64,000 nucleotides of DNA, from contig OY723300.1 of the NCBI GenBank assembly GCA_963210315.1, forward strand, positions 1,984,001 to 2,048,000. The letters run 5' to 3'. This DNA comes from Rhynchopus euleeides (lineage: Eukaryota; Euglenozoa; Diplonemea; Diplonemida; Diplonemidae). The translations under genes were made by a program, and so were the position numbers. This document shows, piece after piece, positions 34,132-43,806 of this stretch; positions within the stretch are counted from its first letter, which is position 1, and every line of letters starts with the position of its first letter. The notes under the pieces were generated by a model, which saw only the letters and a list, made by a program, of their open reading frames with translations, was not told the origin of the DNA and made no database searches.

Positions 34132-34476
34132 ACCTCTTTGCATTCTCTGGACCACCTCTAAGGGTGCACCACTCTCTTCTCCAGGGTCAAACGGCATTCC
34201 CACGTTTTCTCGTGTTTCTGTACGGGTCTAATAAAAGATGGACTCATCCGCAGAACACGTCCGGGGCACCATGGATTCCAATGTTCCGAAACATGCCGTT
34301 TTCGGTGTTTTTCGGGTCACCTGCGGTGCGCACGGCCCAAAAAATGGGGTGAAACAGGTCACGAAAACCAAGAAAAAATTGAGGATAAGTACCGGGTTTT
34401 TGGCCGCTTTTTTGTCAGAATAAGCTTCAGGTATGACTGTAGGGGTGCGGGTTTGTGATTTGTGTGGTCTGTACGT

Positions 34477-34509
34477 GCCCTCCGGGCGCGCGAAGCGCGC
34501 CCGGAGGGC
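34477..34509. repeat. Perfect 15-bp-stem palindrome with GAA loop
   Basis: GCCCTCCGGGCGCGC, loop GAA, then the exact inverse GCGCGCCCGGAGGGC. Extremely GC-rich and isolated in gene-free DNA (34132-35389 holds nothing else recognised except a G run near 35020). Confidence 0.9.
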
Positions 34510-35365
34510 GCGCCTCGCCTGCGCAAAAAAAAATATTCTGGCAGTTTAAAAAAATCTTCCTGGCTGTGGACCCCCCTGGAAGACCAGTGAAATCCCTGGA
34601 CATAGCGTAGAAAAAATGTGCAAAAAAAAATAAGCTGAGAAAAAGGTTGGACAACAAGAATGCTGGCTAAACATGAATGAATGGGCGGCCTGCGGCACTG
34701 CTGGTTTTCAAGCATTGCCGTGTTGGCCACATGGAATATTAAGCGAGGCGCGCTTCTGCGTGTCTGACAAAATGACAATCCCTGCTCTCCTTGTCCTCAC
34801 TCGCTCAAGGAGAAGGCACTTATGACTTGATGAACAATGTCAACAGCGTGCGTTATTGTCGGTGCAGTTCCACCAGTTTCCAAGATATTTGGCGGCCAGT
34901 TTCGCCGGCTGACTAGCAGTTTGGAGGACCCTTGTTTTCTCATCCATTGATTCATTGTGTAAGACCCTTACCTTAGAAGCCGGGTCCGGTTGGGGCGAAC
35001 ACGGTTGGGGGGGAGGGGGGGGGGGGGTGGTGGCGGAGGCCCGCCGGTGGGAGGGTGGGGTGCGTGCACCCCGAGAGAGCACTCTCCGAATTTATAGTGA
35101 AAACGACACAATATAAACACGCAGAAGGGAGCAGGGTCCGAGTGGTTCCGGCCCGCCCACCACCCCCGTGCTCCACCACCCCTCGATCCACCCTTCGCGC
35201 CCTCCTTAGTTACTGCACCTGAGCCCCGCCCGGTTCTGGAGCCGCCGAGGGTTGCTTCTGGGCAACCCTTCTAGGAGCACCGCCTGCCCCCCTGCCCATA
35301 CCCCGTGATGCAGCACCGCACCACTCGCACCCCCAGCAGCAGCAGCTACACGCTGGGTGTTTTAT

Positions 35366-35389
35366 GACCCTCGGCCCTCCTCCTTCCAG
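35366..35389 (+). promoter_or_regulatory. Pyrimidine tract with AG abutting the ATG
   Basis: CCTCGGCCCTCCTCCTTCCAG runs right up to the ATG at 35390. As a splice acceptor it would leave no 5' UTR other than a spliced leader or an upstream exon. Confidence 0.45.
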
Positions 35390-37483
35390 ATGGCGAAGCG
35401 GGAGCTAGGCCCGCTGAAGAGCAAGAAGCAGCCACGCCTGAAGCTGCCTGGAGAGCGGCAGGGCCCCAGCGCCCTGCTGCACCGCAAGGACATCACCAGC
35501 TTCTACGACACGTGGCCCCTGCACCCGGGTGTGACGAAGGACACAAAGCCCTCCCTGCTGGCCTTCGTGGAGGAGCTCCTGTCGCGTGGGCTGTCAGGCG
35601 TGGCGCGGAGCTACCCGCGGCAGGCACCTGCCGGGCTGACGCGCAACCCCTTCGAGGAGCACCCGGACGACGACGCCCGGGCAGAGGATGCGGTGCGCAG
35701 GTCGCAGATGCGGTGCCTTGAGATACGAGACCTCCCGTTCCGTTTGGAGCGCGTCAGATCCTTCACCGGCGCATTGTGCACGTTGGCTTCCGGGTTCAAG
35801 ACATACCGCCCCTTCATGCTGTGGTGCACGCACGAGATCGCCACATTCAACGACTATCTGCTGGGGCTGATTGACTCCATCGGTCAAAAGGTCAAAGACG
35901 TCGACAACGTGTGCCACCGGAAGGACGGCGAGAAGGCTGAGCGGGAGGCGCAGCACCAGGAGGAGCTGGCGGTGCTGGCTTCGCAGATCGCCGACGCGCG
36001 GCGCTCCACCGAGGACGAGATCAAAGAGCGTGACAGGGGGCGCTTGGCCGTGGAGGACCTGCAGGACCAGGTCCGTAAGCTGGAGTGCGAACGGGGCGAT
36101 TCGGAGCGGACCAACCAGGTGCTGCTGTGCAGGATCCGCAAGCTGGAGAAGAAGCTCTGCGACCCCTCCATCGTCGCCGCACAGGAGACGGTGCTGACCC
36201 TCTCGGAGAAGCTGGAGGAGGAGCTGCAGACAACACAGGAGCTCCGCCGCTGCGTCTCCGACCTGACGGAGGAGGGCAAGCAGCTGCGGCGGAAGTTCCA
36301 CGAGCTGGAGAAGAACTACCCAGTGGAGACCCACCCGAAGTACGCCAAGGTGAGCGAGGAGGTCCGGTCGGTGCGGGAGATGCTGGAGCACTTCCGCGGG
36401 GGCCACGTCACCCCGCGCCCGAAGTGGGATGCTATACCGTCGCACATCATTGAGTACTCTGACTCCACCACAACCACTGTCGATAAGCTGGTCACGGAGA
36501 CCATCCGCTGCAGGCAGGCTCTGGACAAGTCGACGCGGAACTTCTCCTCGATGACGCGCCTCCGCTCCAGCCCGTCGCAGAAGTGGATGGCGGGGCTCGG
36601 GTTTGACGGCGTGCCGCCCTTCCTGCAGGCAGAGGGACGCATCCCCAACACGCAGATCTCGAAGCGGCAAGCCGAGTTCATGATCCGCGAGATCTGGAGG
36701 GAGCGGTCCTACGAGTGGAAGACGGGTGCAGGTGCGGGGGGGGCGCCCACCTCCCGCATATCCGAGTTCTACCTGGACCACCTGGTGAAGAGGTACCCCC
36801 GCGACTACATGCAGGTCAGCTACAACTTCCTCGCCACCCTTCAGCTCTACTACCACGATCCCGATTGCCAAACCTTCCTCCGTTGCCTCTTCGATGAGGT
36901 CAGCGAGACTGTTGTGCAGCTCCAGGCTGATGTTGTGCGCACGCTGAAGGAGTCCATCACAGCGCAGGGGGCAGTCGACGGACGCATCTCGAAGCAGGCC
37001 CTGGAGTCCCTCGTCGCCGCGGAGCATGGGGAGGACGTGCTGCAGGCACTCGAGGAGGACCTGGCGGGGCAGGAAGGCGCCATGGTGGAGTGGATGCAGC
37101 TCTTCAAAAACGACCACCATCTCAACGAGTCGCGCCTGGTGGAGTCGGTGCGGAACAAGGTTCTGCTTGATCGGGATGATTTTGTCGGCCTGGTGGAGGA
37201 TAAGGTGTTGGAGCTGGACAAGCCGCAGGTGACCCGCCGCGAGGCCCTCGCCGCTCTGATTGAGGCGGACCCAAAACAGTCGCTCGACTTGGCGACGCTC
37301 TTCGTCAGCGGTGCCTTCACACAGACGCACACCCTCGAAGTGTTGCGGTTCATACAATACGTCAGGAAGTCGCACCAGTGCTCAACGCCGGCCCCTATAC
37401 ACGCACCAGCTCCCATTGACGAACCAGACGAGTCTGAAGGAGTTGCAGAGGAACCCAGAGAGGCAGATACCGTGCAAGAGTGA
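35390..37483 (+). CDS. Coiled-coil protein of unknown function
   Basis: A 697-residue protein, one exon. Start chosen at 35390: the first in-frame ATG, placed directly after a pyrimidine tract and AG. Residues 1-60 are basic with a short Pro-rich patch. Residues about 170-335 form a long coiled coil (Glu, Lys, Arg, Leu heptads, e.g. LEEELQTTQELRRCV). Residues 420-570 look globular and contain FYLDHLVKRYPRDYMQVSYN and a Tyr/His-rich stretch; 570-670 is helical, acidic and somewhat EF-hand-like in rhythm, but I cannot find a canonical calcium loop. The tail is Pro/Glu-rich. The layout recalls cytoskeletal or axonemal proteins, but this is only an impression. It precedes the phosphatase gene by about 490 bp on the same strand. 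Confidence 0.82.
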   Translation: MAKRELGPLKSKKQPRLKLPGERQGPSALLHRKDITSFYDTWPLHPGVTKDTKPSLLAFVEELLSRGLSGVARSYPRQAPAGLTRNPFEEHPDDDARAEDAVRRSQMRCLEIRDLPFRLERVRSFTGALCTLASGFKTYRPFMLWCTHEIATFNDYLLGLIDSIGQKVKDVDNVCHRKDGEKAEREAQHQEELAVLASQIADARRSTEDEIKERDRGRLAVEDLQDQVRKLECERGDSERTNQVLLCRIRKLEKKLCDPSIVAAQETVLTLSEKLEEELQTTQELRRCVSDLTEEGKQLRRKFHELEKNYPVETHPKYAKVSEEVRSVREMLEHFRGGHVTPRPKWDAIPSHIIEYSDSTTTTVDKLVTETIRCRQALDKSTRNFSSMTRLRSSPSQKWMAGLGFDGVPPFLQAEGRIPNTQISKRQAEFMIREIWRERSYEWKTGAGAGGAPTSRISEFYLDHLVKRYPRDYMQVSYNFLATLQLYYHDPDCQTFLRCLFDEVSETVVQLQADVVRTLKESITAQGAVDGRISKQALESLVAAEHGEDVLQALEEDLAGQEGAMVEWMQLFKNDHHLNESRLVESVRNKVLLDRDDFVGLVEDKVLELDKPQVTRREALAALIEADPKQSLDLATLFVSGAFTQTHTLEVLRFIQYVRKSHQCSTPAPIHAPAPIDEPDESEGVAEEPREADTVQE

Positions 37484-37973
37484 GGGGTGTGGTGTTCGAG
37501 GCCTTTGCCGCCACCTGTGCGAACCATGAAGTGGGGGGGGGGGGGGCGGTTTGAGCTTCGGTGTTGCGGGGTTGCTTTTGCCTTTTTCTTCAGAAGGCTC
37601 TCTCAGCCTCTCTCTCCGTTTCATTTTGTTCTTTTTTTTCCCAAAAAAATGCAAGATGAGGACGTGCGCTTGTGCCTCCCTTCTGCCACCCCTCGGCTCA
37701 GAGCTGTTGCCACAGCAAAGGCTGCTGGGGTGGCAGAAGGCCATGAGCAATCAATGGCTAAGCAAACAATTATGGCTTCAACCTTCAAGTTTGGTTCATT
37801 CACGACGGACATGGCCATGAGGCCTCAAGAAAAGGGCTTGTGCCAACGTAGCCTTCAGGGAAAGTCCACAGGCTCTTCAGAAATATGCATCAGCCCCCGT
37901 CTTCCCAGTCTTGCTTGCATGCCTGCTTGTGGCCAGTCCCTCCGAACACCACCACCACAGGGCTGCTCATACA
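37484..37973. other. Spacer between coiled-coil and phosphatase genes
   Basis: Starts with a G run of about 12 (near 37534), then a T/C-rich stretch at 37566-37646. The phosphatase frame is open upstream of its first ATG from about 37911 and reads hydrophobic, so a leader exon or a non-ATG start cannot be excluded. Confidence 0.5.
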
Positions 37974-39581
37974 ATGTTGGGTGTTGTGATTGCTGCCGCA
38001 TTGGCTTCCGATCTTGGGAGCCAGGTGCACGTTGCGCTTGGTCACACGCAGGACTCACTGAATGTCGCCTGGGTGACGGAGACCGGCAATGGCACCACCA
38101 CGGTCACGTGGGGCACCTCCTGCAGCAACTTGACGTCCTCCGCGAAGGGTGATGCGCGCGCCTTCACGCAGGATGTTGGGCGCCTGTGGTACAGCCGCAC
38201 TGCAGTGATGTCGGGCCTCTCCCCCAACAAGGAGTACTGCTACAAGGTGGGTGTTGACGGGGTGTACCCAACGCAGACATACACCATCGTCAACCGCCGC
38301 GCGCTGGTCCCTGACCGCCACATCATCTTCGGTGACATGGGGTCTGCTGCGTCCTTCTCACTGTGCCAGGCCTGCAAGCAGTATGACGAGGTTTGCACAG
38401 CGGAGACGTGCGCTCAGTCCCTGCAGGCCGGCCTCGTCTCTGAGGTCGACACCGCTTCACTGTTCTACCACGCTGGCGACTTCGGTTACAACCTGGCGGA
38501 CAACAACGGGATGACGGGCCACAACTACATGAAGAATGTCGAGCAGTTCGCCGCACGTGTCCCGTACATGGTGAACCACGGCAACCACGAGGACTACAAC
38601 GGCAACCTGGAGCACTACGTCGAGCGTTTCCGCAACATGCCCTCGAATGCCGACCCTGCCACTATCGTGACTGCCAATGGCGAAGCAACCAACTCGCTGT
38701 ACTTCTCATTCGACTCGGGGCTTGTGCATTACATCTCGATCTCGACGGAGCTGTGGGTGGGGGTGGGTACCGATAAGGTGTCCAACAAGACCCTCCTTGC
38801 GTGGCTGGAGCGCGACCTCGTGGCGGCGAACAGCAACAGGCACAACGTGCCGTGGATCATCATCAGCGGGCACCGCGCACTCTACACGTCTGAGCCGTCA
38901 AGTGGGTCGCAGTACCCTGAGGACATCCCGATCAAGACGGATCTGGAGCCGTTGCTGTTCAAGTACGGTGTGGACTTCTGTGTGAATGGTCACATCCACA
39001 ACTACGAGCGGTCGTGGCCGACGTACAAGGGCAAGTCCACCCAGAGCTACGTGGACCCGACTGCCACGGTGTACATCGTGACAGGCGCTGCCGGATCGCG
39101 AGAGATGTCCAGCGCTTTCCAGCAGCCGTCCCCGTCGTGGTCTGCCTTCCGTTCCAACTCTTTCAGCTACTCGCGGATGCTTGTGTACAACGCCACCCAC
39201 ATTCACTGGCAGCAGGTCCTGACGGATCCTGTGCACTTTGAAGGGAAGTACGGCGACATCCTTGATGACGTGTGGTTCGTGCAGCACAACCACGGCCCCT
39301 TTGACGAGTCCCGCGCACCCAAGGACGTGCCGCAGACGCACTGCGTTACTCGCGATCACTTCACCCCCCAGATGCTCGGTATCGATGACGGCAGCGGGCG
39401 TGACACCTACCTGCAGATCATGGACTACAAGAAGAAGCACGGCGCGGCAGCCTTTGCCAAGAAGCTGCAGGCTGTTCTGGCAAAGATTAACGATGGGGGG
39501 AACGCGCTGATGTGGGAGGAGGAGTCCCTGGCTCGGGACACGCGCAACCACTTCAAGTGGGCCAACGGCGGTGACCAGTAG
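37974..39581 (+). CDS. Purple acid phosphatase (metallophosphoesterase)
   Basis: A 535-residue protein. It has all five metal-binding blocks of purple acid phosphatases in order: GDMG (Asp121), GDFGY (Asp169, Tyr172), GNHE (Asn204, His205), GHRALYTS (His300) and GHIHNYERSWP (His340, His342). Tyr172 is the residue that gives the Fe(III) charge-transfer colour in this family. An N-terminal fibronectin-like domain (about 15-110) precedes the catalytic domain, as in plant-type enzymes. The family hydrolyses phosphate monoesters at acid pH, usually secreted or in lysosome/vacuole. The first 12 residues are hydrophobic (MLGVVIAAALAS) and could be a short signal peptide; the upstream in-frame text LACLLVAS would lengthen it if another start is used. 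Length and motifs indicate an intact enzyme; substrate unknown. Confidence 0.93.
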   Translation: MLGVVIAAALASDLGSQVHVALGHTQDSLNVAWVTETGNGTTTVTWGTSCSNLTSSAKGDARAFTQDVGRLWYSRTAVMSGLSPNKEYCYKVGVDGVYPTQTYTIVNRRALVPDRHIIFGDMGSAASFSLCQACKQYDEVCTAETCAQSLQAGLVSEVDTASLFYHAGDFGYNLADNNGMTGHNYMKNVEQFAARVPYMVNHGNHEDYNGNLEHYVERFRNMPSNADPATIVTANGEATNSLYFSFDSGLVHYISISTELWVGVGTDKVSNKTLLAWLERDLVAANSNRHNVPWIIISGHRALYTSEPSSGSQYPEDIPIKTDLEPLLFKYGVDFCVNGHIHNYERSWPTYKGKSTQSYVDPTATVYIVTGAAGSREMSSAFQQPSPSWSAFRSNSFSYSRMLVYNATHIHWQQVLTDPVHFEGKYGDILDDVWFVQHNHGPFDESRAPKDVPQTHCVTRDHFTPQMLGIDDGSGRDTYLQIMDYKKKHGAAAFAKKLQAVLAKINDGGNALMWEEESLARDTRNHFKWANGGDQ

Positions 39582-40339
39582 ACAGAAGGCTTGTGTGCCG
39601 AGTCAGAGCGGCATAGACGTAGGAGGTTGCCGAGCCCTCTGTGGTTTGGTGTTCCTCCACAAACAACAGCGACGCGGGTCTTATCCCAGCACAGTAACGT
39701 TTGCAGTGCACTCTCATCACTCTCGTCCCATGTTTCTGACAGCTGTTGCTGGAATGATGCAACAGCCATGCGGGGCTCATCAAGTGTGAGGGAGGTTGAG
39801 TCAGGGCAGTGGGATTGCATGCCGATCACAAGCTTTTGGTCCGCCTGTGATTATCGCAGCACTGCCTCTTCCGACACACGAAACAACCGTCAGAATTCCA
39901 ATTGTTATGTTTTGTTCGGCGTCGCCAAATAGGGCACAGGGGGAACCTTCGCTGTGCTTAGAATGGACACCTTCACTGTGTGTCACTGCATCACTTTTGC
40001 AACTTTTCTGCTTTTCTGAGTAAAGGCCCCCAAAAAGTGTATTTTTTCTGCAATATAGCGCCAACGTCCCCTCCCCCTTCCGGATCATGGCTGCGATGGA
40101 ATGCTTAGAATCGTGGGTCGGTCACCCACTACGAGACCTTTGCATTATACACAGTGCACACAGCACTCGTTGGCCGCAAAAGGCCTTTGATTCTTGCCTG
40201 GAAAAGGGTCTGAGCTGGTTCATGGAGACACGTGAGATTGGGGCTGCTGGAACCCCCCCCCCACCCCCCACCCCCGGTATTGAGGACGCATCCCGCCAAA
40301 GGTGAAGCCAAGAAACGACGCACCCCATATAACTATTTA
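39582..40339. other. Downstream flank of the phosphatase gene
   Basis: No gene. GGGGGAACCTTCGCTGTG near 39938 resembles one end of the short TIR family. C run near 40254. Confidence 0.4.
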
Positions 40340-40524
40340 TTGCGATAAAAAAAAGTGGACTTTATTTTACGAGCCACACAGATTGGGAATCCGAGGGCAA
40401 AAATACTTCCCGAGCGAAGCGAGGGGAGTATGTCTGAATATTTCCCGTGCGAAGCGAGGGGAATATGTGTTGCCCGAGGGTTTCCAAGGTGTGGCGAGTA
40501 GATAAACGCCACTTTTTATCGCAA
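40340..40524. mobile_element. MITE E4, 185 bp, TTGCGATAAAAA ends, TA target site
   Basis: Left TTGCGATAAAAAAAAGTGG, right CCACTTTTTATCGCAA, inverted. TA on both sides (40338-40339 and 40525-40526). The inside repeats GAGCGAAGCGAGGGG-like text twice. Non-coding, Tc1/mariner-like by target site. Confidence 0.8.
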
Positions 40525-41989
40525 TACGTAATTTTATATTACGAGGACATTGTCATACTTGGACTATTCCCCCCGATTCCCCCCAGGACATTGTCATACT
40601 TGGACGATTCCCCCCGATTCCCCCCAGTACATTGTCATACTTGGACGATTCCCCCCGATTCCCCCCAGTACATAGTCGTACTCGGACGATTCCCCCCGAT
40701 TCCCCCCAGGACATTGTCATACTTGGACGATTCCCCCCGATTCCCCCCAGTACATTGTCATACTTGGACGATTCCCCCCGATTCCCCCCAGTACATAGTC
40801 GTACTCGGACGATTCCCCCCGATTCCCCCCAGGACATTGTCATACTTGGACGATTCCCCCCGATTCCCCCCAGTACATAGTCGTACTCGGACGATTCCCC
40901 CCGATTCCCCCCAGGACATTGTCATACTTGGACGATTCCCCCCGATTCCCCCCAGGACATGTCATACTTGGACGATTCCCCCCGATTCCCCCCAGTACAT
41001 TGTCATACTTGGACGATTCCCCCCAGGACATTGTCATACTTGGACGATTCCCCCCGATTCCCCCCAGTACATTGTCATACTTGGACGATTCCCCCCAGGA
41101 CATTGTCATACTTGGACGATTCCCCCCGATTCCCCCCAGTACATTGTCATACTTGGACGATTCCCCCCAGGACATTGTCATACTTGGACGATTCCCCCCA
41201 GGACATTGTCATACTTGGACGATTCCCCCCGATTCCCCCCAGTACATTGTCATACTTGGACGATTCCCCCCAGGACATTGTCATACTTGGACGATTCCCC
41301 CCGATTCCCCCCAGTACATTGTCATACTTGGACGATTCCCCCCAGGACATTGTCATACTTGGACGATTCCCCCCGATTCCCCCCAGTACATTGTCATACT
41401 TGGACGATTCCCCCCAGGACATTGTCATACTTGGACGATTCCCCCCGATTCCCCCCAGTACATTGTCATACTTGGACGATTCCCCCCGATTCCCCCCAGT
41501 ACATTGTCGTACTTGGACGATTCCCCCCGATTCCCCCCAGGACATTGTCATACTTGGACGATTCCCCCCGATTCCCCCCAGGACATTGTCATACTTGGAC
41601 GATTCCCCCCGATTCCCCCCAGTACATTGTCGTACTTGGACGATTCCCCCCGATTCCCCCCAGGACATTGTCATACTTGGACGATTCCCCCCGATTCCCC
41701 CCAGGACATTGTCATACTTGGACGATTCCCCCCGATTCCCCCCAGGACATTGTCATACTTGGACGATTCCCCCCGATTCCCCCCAGTACATTGTCATACT
41801 TGGACGATTCCCCCCGATTCCCCCCAGTACATTGTCATACTTGGACGATTCCCCCCGATTCCCCCCAGGACATTGTCATACTTGGACGATTCCCCCCGAT
41901 TCCCCCCAGTACATTGTCATACTTGGACGATTCCCCCCGATTCCCCCCAGTACATTGTCATACTTGGACGATTCCCCCCGATTCCCCCC

Positions 41990-42347
41990 TACGAACGACT
42001 TTAGTCGAGTGGCTTCGCCACGGTAAGGGAGATTTAGAATAGGGAGGAGCGGCGCGCGCGAGGTTTCTGTTGCTGTTTGCTTGCTGTTTTTGCTGTGTTG
42101 TTTCTCATCACTGTTGCTGCATAGTGCAGTTTCCGCCACGTGCGTTGCACGGTTGGACGGGGGCGCGACCACCACCACCCTTCATCAGGAAATCGGGTTG
42201 TGTGTGCGTTGGTGCTCGGCCCCTCTCGCAGATCTTGACTAGGCAGGCTGTCCCCCCTCCTCTCTCCGGCCCTCTGGGCAAATTATTGCTTTGTTGTGTT
42301 TCTCGCGTCGCGCGAAGATACTTGCTCCGCACTATTCACTAAATCTC
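41990..42347. other. Island of unrelated DNA inside the 41-bp array
   Basis: About 358 bp without repeat units. GGAGATTTAG (42027) and CTAAATCTCC (42339) near the right and left of its main part are inverted to each other, and GTGGCTTCGCCAC near 42009 is a hairpin. Possibly an inserted element; no coding region. Confidence 0.5.
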
Positions 42348-42889
42348 CAGGACATTGTCATACTTGGACGATTCCCCCCGATTCCCCCCAGTACATTGTC
42401 GTACTTGGACGATTCCCCCCGATTCCCCCCAGGACATTGTCATACTTGGACGATTCCCCCCGATTCCCCCCAGGACATTGTCATACTTGGACGATTCCCC
42501 CCGATTCCCCCCAGGACATTGTCATACTTGGACGATTCCCCCCGATTCCCCCCAGTACATTGTCATACTTGGACGATTCCCCCCGATTCCCCCCAGTACA
42601 TTGTCATACTTGGACGATTCCCCCCGATTCCCCCCAGGACATTGTCATACTTGGACGATTCCCCCCGATTCCCCCCAGTACATTGTCGTACTTGGACGAT
42701 TCCCCCCGATTCCCCCCAGGACATTGTCATACTTGGACGATTCCCCCCGATTCCCCCCAGGACATTGTCATACTTGGACGATTCCCCCCGATTCCCCCCA
42801 GTACATTGTCGTACTTGGACGATTCCCCCCGATTCCCCCCAGTACATTGTCATACTTGGACGATTCCCCCCGATTCCCCCCAGGACATT

Positions 42890-42998
42890 GGGGGCCCTCG
42901 CTACGAGTCACTGTGAGTCACGAGTCGTCAGTTGTCAGCCAAACATGGCTGACTTCTCACTTATTCTCACTCAGTCACACTTGGTAGCGAGGGCCCCC
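42890..42998. mobile_element. MITE a, 109 bp (copy 2), inserted in the minisatellite
   Basis: Same ends and, as far as I can read, same sequence as 21383-21491. It splits a 41-bp unit and duplicates ATT (42887-42889 and 42999-43001), so the empty target can be reconstructed exactly from neighbouring units. Confidence 0.93.
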
Positions 42999-43806
42999 AT
43001 TGTCATACTTGGACGATTCCCCCCGATTCCCCCCAGTACATTGTCATACTTGGACGATTCCCCCCAGGACATTGTCATACTTGGACGATTCCCCCCGATT
43101 CCCCCCAGTACATTGTCGTACTTGGACGATTCCCCCCGATTCCCCCCAGGACATTGTCATACTTGGACGATTCCCCCCGATTCCCCCCAGGACATTGTCA
43201 TACTTGGACGATTCCCCCCAGGACATTGTCATACTTGGACGATTCCCCCCGATTCCCCCCAGTACATTGTCGTACTTGGACGATTCCCCCCGATTCCCCC
43301 CAGGACATTGTCATACTTGGACGATTCCCCCCGATTCCCCCCAGGACATTGTCATACTTGGACGATTCCCCCCGATTCCCCCCAGGACATTGTCATACTT
43401 GGACGATTCCCCCCAGGACATTGTCATACTTGGACGATTCCCCCCAGGACATTGTCATACTTGGACGATTCCCCCCGATTCCCCCCAGTACATTGTCATA
43501 CTTGGACGATTCCCCCCGATTCCCCCCAGTACATTGTCGTACTTGGACGATTCCCCCCGATTCCCCCCAGTACATTGTCGTACTTGGACGATTCCCCCCG
43601 ATTCCCCCCAGGACATTGTCATACTTGGACGATTCCCCCCGATTCCCCCCAGGACATTGTCATACTTGGACGATTCCCCCCAGGACATTGTCATACTTGG
43701 ACGATTCCCCCCGATTCCCCCCAGTACATTGTCATACTTGGACGATTCCCCCCGATTCCCCCCAGTACATTGTCGTACTTGGACGATTCCCCCCGATTCC
43801 CCCCAG

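Larger units (their letters stand above)
40545..43806. repeat. 41-bp C-rich minisatellite (with 31-bp short units), interrupted twice
   Basis: Unit contains ACATTGTCATACTTGGACGA followed by two C6 blocks (TTCCCCCCGA, TTCCCCCCAG). Short units lack one 10-bp C block. Variants: GGACATT/GTACATT, GTCATA/GTCGTA, and a TACATAGTCGTACTCGG form confined to the left end. About 70 units in three blocks: 40545-41989, 42348-42889 and 42999-43806. No stop codon in any plus frame of the main units, so very long open frames arise; not taken as protein-coding. Confidence 0.95.

Noticed and set aside
35594-37375. 593-codon open frame antisense to the coiled-coil gene
   Set aside because: A shadow produced by GC-rich third positions; the plus strand has the coherent coiled-coil protein and gene-like start context.
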